Part shown: positions 1 through 9,434 of the stretch, in pieces
Layout of the letters: every line of letters starts with the position of its first letter
Numbering within the stretch: the first letter of the stretch is position 1
DNA from: Saitoella complicata NRRL Y-17804
Taxonomy: Eukaryota; Ascomycota; Saitoellomycetes; Saitoellales; Saitoellaceae
Assembly (NCBI RefSeq): GCF_001661265.1
Contig: NW_017567000.1
Coordinates: 248,001 to 312,000 of the forward strand
Length of the DNA stretch: 64,000 nucleotides
Reading direction: 5' to 3'
Made by a program: the position numbers and the translations under genes
Notes under the pieces: generated by a model
What the model was told of the DNA's origin: nothing
Seen by the model: the letters and a program-made list of their open reading frames with translations, nothing else
Database searches by the model: none

Positions 1-696
1 AGTGGAAGGTGCCTTCCGTGGAACGCTCGTAGAGGACGTATGCTTTCCATCGGATGTCGTCCAGATCAACGATGATGCCGCCTTCGATATAGTACGGCAC
101 GAACATCTCCATCCTTGCGAGGTGAGATCTAAAAGTCTCATCCTCCGACGTTGCATAGTATATCTGGTATTCCTTACCTTGTGTTTGGTAGGTAGCGAGA
201 AGTTGACCGGCAGGACGGAACGATTTGGCGGATTCGGCTACGTGCTTAGCGAAGTCTTCCTCGTCGTGGAAGAACTGATCGCCCTCAGGCATCACTTCGT
301 AGAGTTTTTCTTCGATGTCATCGACCTCAACACCCAACGAGGCATCAATTTGCGCTATGTATTGAATCTTGAGGTATGGTTTCAAGTCGGTGCTTGCGAA
401 ACGAACCTGTCGCAAGATATGATTAGAGGAGGTGCGGTACGAACGGAAACACAGTAACGTACATCAACACGCAAACCCTTGTATCCATAAATAGTCTCAG
501 CATCGCCGAATACGGGGTATGTGAATGTAGGGTGGAAGGTGGAGACAGTAGCCACGTTGGATGCATCTTCCGCTCTGACTGCACAGCATGATCAGTGATG
601 TCTTCGACGGAGAGCAATATGGGCTATACCTAGAGCGAAATCGATATCATTACTGCTGGTTGCCCAGGCATCATTGTCGATTGCAACAGCGGCCAT
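1..696 (-). CDS. HAT1: Histone acetyltransferase type B catalytic subunit, 3' part missing
   Basis: HAT1 acetylates newly made histone H4 (and H2A) before chromatin assembly. Exons read 696-630, 578-463 and 406 to the window edge, about 196 residues of the N-terminal half. The reading shows the family's N-terminal domain: TFHPTFTYPVFGD followed by ETIYGYKGL, then the EVDDIEEKL acidic segment, and the start of the GNAT domain (IIVDLDDIRWKAYVLYE). The acetyl-CoA binding region lies beyond the left edge. Introns are 51 and 56 nt with GTATAG and GTACGT donors; exon phases join cleanly. The start ATG at 696 gives a short acidic leader. It is divergent from the ATX2-like gene, with 191 bp between start codons. 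The identification rests on recognised family sequence; only the C-terminus is unseen. Confidence 0.9.
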
Positions 697-887
697 AACG
701 GGTCGGTTGTGAGTATAGCAGACGTTCAGGTGCTTTCTTCTCCAATTGCCGTTCTGGTCGACGCGTGCTTAATTGAGTTTCCGCCGGCGCGCGTCTCCCC
801 GTACAATTGCAGTCACGTGAGGAGGCCGTACGGACGCACAGTAACGCCCATTAACGCCCATACGACTTTGTTTACGAATGACTCGGG

Positions 888-2253
888 ATGGCTCTGCTAT
901 CGTTGCTTGCACTATGCGTAAGTCATCAACACTCTCCTTCAGTTTCCATCACTGATCAGTATCTTAGGTTGTCATGACTGTTGCGTACGTTCTTCGCCAA
1001 TATTGTGTATGACCCGGCCCTCTAATGGGCGTTTGTGCACAGATCCCTAGCCGTCGGCAATCTACCTCTTTTCTTCACATTAACAGATGAGAATGCGCAA
1101 ATTATACATACCCTGGGAGCTGGAGGTTTGTCTTTCGCGGCGCTCGTGAACAGTGACTGACAGATGAGTAGTTCTCGTTGGTTCCTCCCTAGGGATCATT
1201 ATACCGGAAGGAATCGAGACTCTATACACTTCTGGAGCAGATCATGTCGCAGAGGTAACCGAAAAAGGTCATACTCGACGATGGTCTCTGCCGCAGAGAC
1301 TGGAGCCAACGCTGTGGTCGACTGATCCATCCGCAGACCTGTCGCAAGCTCTCATTGCAAGAAGCGAAACGGAAGTCATTCCGAGCGAAAATGAGCTTTC
1401 TGCACCAGCGTCGCAAAAAGTTGATGCAAACGCTGAGACATCGCCGCATGAAGATGAGCAAGATCACGGATCATCGCCGCATGCCTTCATTGGCATTGCA
1501 TTGATCTGCGGCTTCATGCTCATGTACCTCGTTGACCGCCTACCGAAGGACATCTCGGCGAGCTTCTCCCGGAAGAGCAAATATCATGTCGCGGTTGATA
1601 CCTTGAATTTGCGGGCACTTCCCACGACAAATGGACCGGACCAGGAGGACGAGGGAGCGCAGAGCCCTACTGGCCGCAGTGCGTCTACAATGATTGGCCT
1701 GCTCATACATGCTACGGCAGATGGTATTGCATTGGGCGCATCGTCGGCGACATCCAACGCAGCTCTCGAGGCAATCGTGTTCTTTGCCATCATGTGTAAG
1801 TAACCAAGATGACGTATCACGAGACGTAGACTAATGAATGCTTCTTACCATATAGTACACAAGGCACCCGCCGCGTTCGCACTCAGCTCTGTCCTGCTTA
1901 GCTCGGGCTATTCAAAACGGCAAATCCGACAGCGGATTTTCATGTTTTCTATTGCAGCACCAGTAGGTGCTGTTATGACATGGCTCGCCGTATATATCCT
2001 TGGCGGGGGTGGCTACATTGAGACAGAGCGTATGAAGTTTTGGACTGGATTCTTGCTCATTTTCAGCGGAGGGACCTTTCTCTACGTAGCGATGCATGTT
2101 ATGCAGGACCCTACTCATCATGTCGAGGAGGGCAAGGAAGGTCACGCAGATACTTCACGAAACCGTGAGGGCTCTCTGCGGGATACATTGATTTTCTGTT
2201 GTGGGATGTCTTTGCCATTCCTCCTAGCGATGCTGGGAGGGCATGGCCATTGA
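888..2253 (+). CDS. ATX2: ZIP-family metal transporter, ATX2/ZIP9 type
   Basis: A ZIP (SLC39) transporter of the ZIP9/yeast Atx2 branch, which moves Zn or Mn across the Golgi membrane. Five exons: 888-917, 968-984, 1043-1125, 1172-1795, 1856-2253, giving 383 residues. The first exons encode the hydrophobic start and the hallmark TLGAGVLVGSSLGIIIPEG. The third-fourth exon join at a TAG acceptor (1171) is chosen because it restores this motif without an extra residue. After TM2 there is an unusually long acidic, Glu/Ser-rich insert of about 85 residues. The core metal site is seen as HATADGIALGA and, after the last intron, HKAPAAF. The protein ends in GGHGH. Yeast Atx2 and human ZIP9 are about 310 residues; the insert explains the difference. 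Function is inferred from family. Confidence 0.85.
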
Positions 2254-2306
2254 CCTGCTGGGATATTGTTTGACGTAGAGAATTACGACAGCAGAGCAAT
2301 GGTTAC

Positions 2307-4924
2307 CTAGCTCCATAATCTATCAAGTCTTTCCAATGCTAGCTGGACATCAGCTTTTGCTGTCACGCTTTCGATGAAATTGGCGATCTCAGTGCCGTAA
2401 GCCCTCCGAATGGCCAGAAAGACTCTACGCTTTCCTGTCTCGGTTACACAACCGTCTGCGGTGGTTAGACCCATCTTCGAGAGTTCTTTGGAGTCCAGGA
2501 AAGGCGTCAGACTCGTGTCCCCTGTTGTCCGGATATTTCGCGTGGCCAGATTTAGACCCCTACCCACATCATCTGCGGAGAGAGGGATGCCGAGTCGTAC
2601 AGCAGTGGACAGTATATCGGGCATGATAAACTTCAGATGGTCGATACTGGTGAAGCCTTGGCAAAGATGCCAAAACATATGCTTGCTCAGGCTATGCGCG
2701 GTCCTGGCAATCGTCCAAGCGCTTTCCAAATCTTTGCCTGTTAAGAAGGCCTTCACGAATGCAAAGACAACGCCGCGCTTAAAATTCAATCCGCGTTCGG
2801 CCGCCAGTTTCCACAAGTCCCAGATTTCTGCTGAGGACCCACACCTTCCCAAGAACAGTGCGTATTCCCCAAATTCCTTTGCTGTAACAGGCGCAAAATT
2901 AAGTTGGTCAATGAATTTTCTGTGTTCCCGCTTCAACCAGGGCTCCGTGCGGCCGACGATAGCAGTCCTCTGTAGCACGCCATCCACACCGTCAAGAACT
3001 GGTAGCATCGCCAAGAACCTCGACTTCTCCACATTCTTTAATGACCACTGGCGTTCTCGTAGGGTACGGAGACAATCGCTCGCAGCTGTGGTATTTCCAA
3101 TCCGGAGGTTGCCAAAGAGTGCCTCCATAACAGTTTCTCGCGAGAGATCATTGTCGATAGACCGCTGTATCTTAAGTAACATGCCCATGATAGTAGCCAT
3201 AGATTGAAAGTACCGTGTTATCTTGCCATTCTCGGTGGCCGTCGAAATAGCTGCCACACGACAAGCAGCTTTTATCAGATCCAACTGGAACAAGCGAATC
3301 GCACGCTTCGGAGTCAACGGTTTCACTGCTGAAGGCGACAGGAGCGTCGTCCATATTACGTCCAGATGGGATTCTGTACGAGAGGCGGCCAGCAATACAC
3401 GAATAAGCCGCCTTTCATGCCTCTCAAAGCTCTCAAACCCCGGATACAGGTAGGTGCTTCTGATTTGAAGGTATAGTCGCGCCAAGTGTGTGCCGCTGTT
3501 CAGATCATGACGCAGATCTTCTTCGTGACTGGCTTGCAGGAGCTGACAGGCTACGCTTATATGCGGTGCGTATCCTTGTTCCAAGATACTCAGGAAGTCT
3601 TCATATGCTTCTCTAAGCCATCCCCGCCGATTGAATGCGCGTAAGCGATGCTCCTCTAGAATTACAGAAGAGACATTGGGAAACAGGGTCGATACTATTA
3701 TGAGCGCACGTCAGCATCTTATCATCTGTAAAGATGGGAGGACTGACCACTCAAGATATCCTGCGGTATGATGGTATTGTCTCGTGCGGCGCAACGCATC
3801 AAGGCAATATAGACCGATGGGATTTCGCTTTCTAATGCTGTTCCGACGATCTTTGGCGAAAGCTTTTCGAATGCCTCAATAGCCAGACGGCCGCCCCTCG
3901 CACGGCTGACCTCGGTAACGATATAACGAATCATGTCAGCAACGATTGCTGCCATACCGTAGGCGTCGACAGTGTCTACTACAAGAGTCTGTAAACCCCT
4001 CAAGTCCCCAAGCCTCGCGAGCTGCTTGCATCGATGGAAGATCTACTTACAAAGGGTTAGCATAAGCAGAGATACAAGCGGATTAGAGCCATGACCGACC
4101 TTCCTAACGGCAGCGCGATCATCCGGACGTGTCTCCCGCCGAATATGAGTATACTGAGGTACGATTCGGGGCACAGAATATCTCTGTCGAGGCATGTTCT
4201 CAGCGACCTTCTCAACCTGCATCCCCGTTGACGGCTCTCTCAACCTTTTCGCAAACCTCCTCGGCTCCTCTTGTGTCCTCCAAGGCATCTCCTCAGCGAC
4301 TTTCTCCATCCGCGTCCCCTTTGACGGCTCCGTCCACCTTCCCACAAAACTCCTCGACTCCTGAGTTCTCCGAGGCCTTTCATTTGACAAGTCTCGCAAC
4401 CTTCCCGCAAAGCTCTTCGACTCCTGTGTCCTCCGAAGCATCTCCTCCTCATCATATCCGGAGCGCTCGGGTAAGAGGCGGCTTGCCAAACGATCGAAAG
4501 CACCCGGTCTCACCGGTCCCGCCTTCAGCGCTGTTTGCCATGGGTTTGTTCGATATGGAGTAATTTGTCTTTCATCTGGCCTCACAGAACTGTGCCTTTC
4601 GTCGTCCTTTGGTGCATATGGATCACGGCTTCGTGACTTTTTGTCAGCAGGTGGACGTGCCTCTTCGCGAACTGGTGTACGAGGTTTGTTGAGATCCGAA
4701 AAGGTATCCCGAGCATCATCATTCAAAAGAGTCGTGAAGAACGACTCAAATAGATCCTTGTTATTCGCTTTATCACCGCCCTTTGCCTCAGGCTTTCCCC
4801 GTCCCCCTAAAAATGTCCGGACTTGGTGAAGGACATTCCTTTCAGCACGACGACGCTCTCTGCATGTGCACTGAAAGGGCCAAGTCACGTGAGCTTGGGT
4901 AATGGATTTGTGAGCATTCCGCAT
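2307..4924 (-). CDS. Unrecognised, probably mitochondrial helical-repeat (PPR-like) protein
   Basis: I do not recognise a named family. Exons are proposed as 4924-4051, 3978-3748 and 3694-2307 (830 residues). The second acceptor is ambiguous between 3979 and 3976; both keep frame. The first ~250 residues are basic, rich in Arg, Ser, Pro and Glu, and look disordered. They contain three imperfect copies of an RTQE-starting unit of about 20-30 residues, ending with VEKVAENMPRQ. The remaining ~550 residues read as consecutive amphipathic helices (for example AEIWDLWKLAAERG), resembling pentatricopeptide or other alpha-solenoid proteins of mitochondrial RNA metabolism. The basic N-terminus fits a presequence, but the cleavage site is not evident. 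The start may lie elsewhere if there is an extra 5' intron. The inverted-repeat transposon begins 125 bp upstream of this start. Confidence 0.6.
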
Positions 4925-5049
4925 AGCCAGTGCTCATTGACTGGGAGCTTTGGATTAAGGTTCTTTACGCATCAGTTCAGCGTGTAGAGCGGTAGCCGAG
5001 CCTACGCTGTACGCATGCTCTAGTTGGACTTCGGCGCATCGCAACTTTA

Positions 5050-5078
5050 CTGCTGTGTGCAAAATTCTTGACGCGCAT
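5050..5078 (+). repeat. Left terminal inverted repeat of the transposon
   Basis: Twenty-nine bases that are the exact reverse complement of 8145-8173. The outer part is CTGCTGTGTGC and the inner part ends in GACGCGCAT. The immediately preceding TA is the target-site copy. The same outer 24 bases recur at the ends of the shorter element at 27739-28345. Confidence 0.95.
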
Positions 5079-5168
5079 TTTCGTACATGCGCGAGACCCC
5101 TGTAACGGTAACATAAAACACCTCCAAACAGCTCGAAAAAGGGTCTAGGAAACTCAGTAAGGGTCGAA

Positions 5169-6266
5169 ATGCTTGGGAAGATATGTGCCGATGTCGACCA
5201 CGACAAGTTAATCAACCAATATGCTTCTGGGAAGGATGTCTACGAAATAGCGACCAACATTGAGAGGTCTCCTCGCACGGTTTACCGAATTGTGAAGAGA
5301 TTCGAGGAGACAGGTCTTACTGAGCGTAAGGGCAACTCAACCTGCGGGCGCAAATCGGCTGTTGACGAGTTTCTGGGCTCGGTAAGTGGACGATTACTGC
5401 TCATGGGTACCACCAAGGGCATGACTAAATGACCGCAGCAAATCAAGTACTTGTACGACAAAAACCCTACCCTGTATCAGGACGACTGTGCTGAGTTCCT
5501 CAATGATCAATTCGCTACATCTCTATCACGCTACCATGTCACCCGCTACCTGCAAAAGATTGGATATACCCGTAAGGTTTTGACCTTACGGGCAGCCCAG
5601 CGCAACCCTATCTTACGCGCAAACCATGCCATTGAAATGGCTGACTATACTCAAGAGCAGCTCGTATTTCTCGACGAATCAGCCGTGGATGAGCGCACGG
5701 GTTCACGAAAATTTGGATACTCACCAACAGGCGTCCGCGCAATCCAGGAGAGGGTCTTTGGACATTCGACACGTTGGAGTGTGCTGCCGGCATTGACTAT
5801 TGAAGGTTTGAAGGCGCTGCGGATCTTTCAGGGGTCCTTCAATGCTGACCGATTCGTCGAATTCATCGAAGAGGACCTGCTACCAATCGTTGGGCCATTC
5901 CCTGGTCCAAACAGTGTCATTGTGCTTGATAACTGTCGAATTCATCATGATCCAAGGGTTGCTGAACTCTTAGTGAACCAACATGGCTGCCGCATTGTGT
6001 TCTTACCGCCATACTCACCCGACCTCAACCCCATTGAGCTCTGTTTCAGCATGATGAAGGCCTGGATGAAGCGCAATAACAACGACCCTGACGCCCGTCT
6101 CGACCCTGCCTCATTTATTCGCAAAGCGATCGACTATATCAATACAGATCTCGAAAAGATCTGCAGTTTGTACACGGGCTGTGGTTATGCGCTGACCGGC
6201 ATGGATTTGCGCCAATATGTTGATAACAACCGTGAAATGGCCGCTCGAGCGGCTGAGCGGGTGTAG
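5169..6266 (+). CDS. Tc1/mariner (IS630-like) DDE transposase with one intron
   Basis: The enzyme that would cut and reinsert the element. Two exons, 5169-5381 and 5439-6266, joined over a 57-nt intron with a GTAAGT donor, a CTAA branch site and a CAG acceptor; the join is in phase and gives 346 residues, the usual Tc1/mariner length. The N-terminus is a helix-turn-helix (ASGKDVYEIATNIERSPRTV). The catalytic domain shows the first Asp in VFLDES, the second in VIVLDNCRIHH and the Glu in PYSPDLNPIE. By count 35 residues lie between the second Asp and the Glu (DD35E). All three catalytic residues are present and there is no internal stop, so the protein is probably functional. The intron implies expression in the nucleus of a spliceosome-bearing host. 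Confidence 0.92.
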
Positions 6267-6430
6267 CTATCATTCATTAGTTCTTCTCAGTATTTTCATG
6301 AATCAAAGGAACATTTCGTTCATTATTCACGTACTTGCCGTTCTCACGGGTCCTTTCCCTAACAAAATGGCCGGGAACTGCCCCACCTACGTAGCATGCG
6401 AGTGTAGCTCACTAGATTACGTTCCTCTGA

Positions 6431-6559
6431 GACAAGAATTATGCACGCTAAGGCAGGGCATGATGTTTTGTCAAGGATTATGCACGCTCAATACCTGCGT
6501 TAGCGTGCACAAACCTTGACAAAACAGCATGCCCTGCCTTAGCGTGCATAATTCTTGAC
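6431..6559. repeat. Palindromic array of TIR-core repeats between the two transposon genes
   Basis: A near-perfect 129-bp fold-back. Outer arms (6431-6476 and 6514-6559) differ at only about two positions. It contains four copies of a 19-base unit ending in TATGCACGCT: 6431-6449 and 6470-6488 forward, 6502-6520 and 6541-6559 reversed. The reversed unit contains GTGCATAATTCTTGAC, which matches the terminal repeat core GTGCAAAATTCTTGAC at 15 of 16 positions. It lies in the 3' gap between convergent genes, so it might act as a transcription stop, as internal transposase-binding sites, or be a nested small element of a sister family. Confidence 0.85.
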
Positions 6560-6641
6560 AACGTCGTTTCGTGCTCGAGTACAGGTTTGCAAAAGAATCA
6601 AGCATTGTGGATTGAAAAGCAGTACAGTACGACAGAGATAA

Positions 6642-8081
6642 CTATAAATCAAAGCTTTCGTCAAACTCCTGGCTTTCGTAGACCTCGGAGGGTGTCTCCT
6701 TGAGGCCTAGGGGACCCCTAGGCTTCGATTGCTGCTCCCGCTGGATACCTTTCCAAACCGGCCACCATTTGCGCATAATCCTCACCCATCCATGCTTCAC
6801 AGGCGGTAGGCCATTCGGATCGATGTTCTTGAGATCGTCTAGCACTACTCCATTGTCGATAATTGCATCTCGAACCGTCTGGCAATCAAAGTCGATGTAT
6901 TCCGGAACTTTGGTCTTGACATAGGCTAGAAACCCGTCCAAATCATCAGCAGCCGGCCCTTGAAGAGGGCTCGAGCCCCTGAGCATTTGCGTGTCAATGG
7001 TTGTTGGGGTAGGGGTCGGAGTAGGCTGACTTGAGGGAGGTAGCGGCAGTAGATCGAATCGAGGCGCAGTCACTGGTGTAGGTAGTTGAGGCATACCGGA
7101 CGAAGAGTGCCTGCTTTCAGGTGTTTCCGACTGATCTGTCGACTTGTATGGTTTGAGCAACTCAGCGAAAAGGGGATCATGGATGGGTGGATCCTCAACG
7201 GTAACCCCATGTTCTTTCGCGACCAAGTACTTAGACCATAGATTGAGGAGATCATTGGATATGTATCGATGATAGCCAGAAAAAGGATGAACATAGCAGT
7301 ACTGCTGGTGGTGCTTGGCGCATTTGTGCTTAGCCTGTAGGGTCTGAACAGCAAGGATCCTTTTGTAGCGTTGAGGATCATTCACAAGTTCATTCGAAAT
7401 GCCCTGGAGAGCAGTGTTGGTAGCACTGTGCCTAGGTCGAGGGATGAGAGGCTTTCGGGCCCTGGACTGAGTCTGAGAGGGGTGCAACGGGGTTTGCTGG
7501 TCGAACTCGAATTGAGAAGCAGCCCTTGTAGGGTCGTAGTGTGTTTCGATTAGGATAAAAGCTGACCATTTGACCTTGGGTGTGTTGCGCTCAGTGTGGA
7601 CGGCATCAATGAAGCCTTCCCAGTTGTCCTCCGTTCGTAGTCTGCACCATGGTGCATCCCGGCTCCTTCCACGGCAGACTTTCCAGCTGATATTGGGCTT
7701 CAGGGAGTATTTGTTGACGCCTTCGACAACCATATGATCATGACGGAGCTCCTCGAGGGCGACATCGATCAAAAGCTGCTCTTGGTCGGCCCAAGACTTG
7801 ACTGGATTGACCGTCCAGTGTGCTTGAGGATACCTGTGGTTCTTTTGCCTAGTGACGAGAACGAAGACCTGGAAGTCGTCGAATCTGCTGATAGTATCAA
7901 CCGGTGCGTCTTCGTCTTCGAGTTCGATGACTGTCTTAGGCCGTTTTTCCCTCCGGACTGTATTTGTAGGTGGTGGTGAGGCTGCATCTTCGAGGAGACG
8001 GGAGGGCGGTTTGGGGGTACGAGACGATGCCCTGCGCTTATACGAAGCCTTAGCAGCTCCTTTCAGCTTCCTTGGAGGCAT
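6642..8081 (-). CDS. Transposon passenger protein with Cys/His cluster and SAM-like C-terminus, function unknown
   Basis: One uninterrupted frame of 479 residues from ATG 8081. The frame is open further upstream, but that part is only the translated terminal repeat, so the inner ATG is preferred. Residues 1-50 are strongly basic (MPPRKLKGAAKASYKRR, RREKRPK) and look like a nuclear signal. A folded domain follows around residues 65-190. Around residues 250-275 there is a cluster of Cys and His (KHKCAKHHQQYCYVHPFSGYH) that could bind zinc, followed by a helix ending LLNLWSKYL. A Pro/Thr-rich linker leads to a C-terminal helical segment (TVRDAIIDNGVVLDDL, then WVRIMRKWWP) reminiscent of a SAM domain. 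I do not recognise the family. Its place inside the inverted repeats says that it moves with the element. It could be an accessory DNA-binding or targeting protein, or a captured host gene. Confidence 0.75.
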   Translation of the reverse strand: MPPRKLKGAAKASYKRRASSRTPKPPSRLLEDAASPPPTNTVRREKRPKTVIELEDEDAPVDTISRFDDFQVFVLVTRQKNHRYPQAHWTVNPVKSWADQEQLLIDVALEELRHDHMVVEGVNKYSLKPNISWKVCRGRSRDAPWCRLRTEDNWEGFIDAVHTERNTPKVKWSAFILIETHYDPTRAASQFEFDQQTPLHPSQTQSRARKPLIPRPRHSATNTALQGISNELVNDPQRYKRILAVQTLQAKHKCAKHHQQYCYVHPFSGYHRYISNDLLNLWSKYLVAKEHGVTVEDPPIHDPLFAELLKPYKSTDQSETPESRHSSSGMPQLPTPVTAPRFDLLPLPPSSQPTPTPTPTTIDTQMLRGSSPLQGPAADDLDGFLAYVKTKVPEYIDFDCQTVRDAIIDNGVVLDDLKNIDPNGLPPVKHGWVRIMRKWWPVWKGIQREQQSKPRGPLGLKETPSEVYESQEFDESFDL

Positions 8082-8144
8082 TTTCAAGGTTTGGCGGCGT
8101 GTTTGGTGGATTCGTCGTGTCCTGCACGAATATGCGGTAAAATG

Positions 8145-8173
8145 ATGCGCGTCAAGAATTTTGCACACAGCAG
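8145..8173 (-). repeat. Right terminal inverted repeat of the transposon
   Basis: Exact inverted copy of the left repeat, followed by TA. Similarity to the shorter element continues inward past the perfect repeat (TTTTACCGC near 8133-8141, in reverse complement), which suggests that the short element derives from this family. Confidence 0.95.
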
Positions 8174-8315
8174 TAAGTATTTGGACCCGCGGCCGTGCGC
8201 GTGCAGGTAGATAGATGTACACCGTAGGAATTCTCGGCATATAGCATCGTCCTTACCACACAATCGCGAGAGTGTGAAACACAGTATACCGATATCGCTG
8301 TATCATTGGGTATTT

Positions 8316-9102
8316 CTACAGTACAGATCCCGCCTGTCGTATCGCATCTGCATGCTCCTGCCAGATAGTCCTGCCACTGCAAGCACACACAACCTTCTGA
8401 TTCTCCCATACTCCAGCGGACCTCGCAATGACCCCTGCGACCTTGTCCCCGACCGTAATACTCCTCCCAATGATATCTTGAACCTTGATCTGCTCACTCT
8501 CAGTCACCAACTCGCCCCAACCCTTTGGACCAATGTTGATCTCGCCGATCGCGTGAAGCACCTTACCCGTAGATGCAACGCCTTCCGAAAGGTTACCGGA
8601 CTGTCGGACAGCAACCTGGTAAATTCCTGGCTCAAAGGCCGTTACGGAGGTCTCGATGAAACAGGTTTGGAGATTCACTTGCACGAGACGGACAAGTCCG
8701 CGGATGTCTTGTCGCCCATGTTCTTGCGCACACATATCGAGAATACACACAGCCGCTCCTGTCATACCGATAAGCAGATGATCGTAATGCGACATTTTGG
8801 AAGTAACACACCCTCAGCAGAACCGGTTCCTCTCAGAATAACATCCTTCCCGGTGTCGCGCATTGCTCTTGAGATCTGTGATGGTGGAGCTGTTCCTTCA
8901 ACAAAGACTGACTTGTCGTTCAAGTTGATATCAAATCTCTCGACACCCGGGACCTTCTTGAGAGCCTCTGAGATGGAGTCGGCGCATGCCTGGCACTGCA
9001 ACGGCGGTATTAGCAAGAAGGCTCCGAAATCAAACGCAGCCGATCTACGGCTATCGCTACCTTCATGGTCACGGCATATTCTGTTTGAAAGGAGTTCGTC
9101 AT
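8316..9102 (-). CDS. CCS1: Copper chaperone for superoxide dismutase
   Basis: Delivers copper to Cu/Zn superoxide dismutase in cytosol and mitochondrial intermembrane space. Exons 9102-9061, 8995-8812 and 8758-8316 give 222 residues. The first intron falls inside the Atx1-like metal site, which becomes MKCQAC after splicing (MxCxxC). Domain I continues through VEGTAPPSQISRAM to RGTGSAEGAAVCILD. Domain II is SOD1-like (GLVRLVQV, PGIYQVAV). Domain III carries the second copper site CAC in VVCACSGRTIWQEH, close to the yeast sequence. Introns are 65 and 53 nt. The gene ends 142 bp from the right end of the transposon, which leaves the coding sequence intact. Identification is firm. Confidence 0.95.
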
Positions 9103-9434
9103 AATGCAGGTGTTTTAGGTACCCTGGCGGAGGATTGCTTGCTGGTTAAGTCGCCGAGGAGGCCGGTGGAATGCGGAGGAATGGTTTCCTCGTAATCGAT
9201 GACTGTACCGTGGGGTCCCGCGCATGTACGTGCATGGCTGATAAATCACGTACGTGGATGAAGGAGATGTACGGATATGTTTATGAATCACTACGAAGAT
9301 TATGGTAGAAATCAGCATAATCGTCAAATCGACCATGACCGGTTATCATTGAGCCCTGCAACTGCCTTCATCTAAACGCATAGCAGAACGGCTGCAGGTC
9401 GAATAAAGTCTCCGAGTAAACGGTCCGACAGCGC
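9103..9434. other. Intergenic region, nothing recognised
   Basis: 332 bases between the CCS1 start and the UTP16 stop, both on the minus strand. It should hold the CCS1 promoter and UTP16 terminator. I see no tRNA, repeat or further reading frame. Confidence 0.6.

Larger units (their letters stand above)
5050..8173 (+). mobile_element. Tc1/mariner-type DNA transposon with passenger gene (3.1 kb)
   Basis: A complete-looking element bounded by perfect 29-bp inverted repeats (5050-5078 and 8145-8173, outer end CTGCTGTGTGCAAAATTCTT). It is flanked on both sides by TA (5048-5049 and 8174-8175), the target duplication of this superfamily. It carries a spliced transposase on the plus strand, a second open reading frame convergent to it on the minus strand, and a palindrome between their 3' ends. 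Both frames are open and the ends match exactly, so the insertion looks recent and possibly active. Most Tc1/mariner elements are 1.3-2.4 kb with a single gene, so size and content are unusual. It sits between the starts/ends of two host genes without breaking either. Confidence 0.92.

Noticed and set aside
2-457. Open frame of about 150 codons on the plus strand at the left edge
   Set aside because: It is the antisense of the HAT1 third exon, which has clear family sequence on the minus strand.
2410-3207. 265-codon frame on the plus strand
   Set aside because: It lies opposite the third exon of the helical-repeat protein and reads as low-complexity Ser/Arg-rich sequence without family resemblance.
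8082-8240. N-terminal extension of the passenger protein to ATG 8240
   Set aside because: The extension crosses the terminal repeat and the flanking host DNA, so it cannot be part of a protein that moves with the element.
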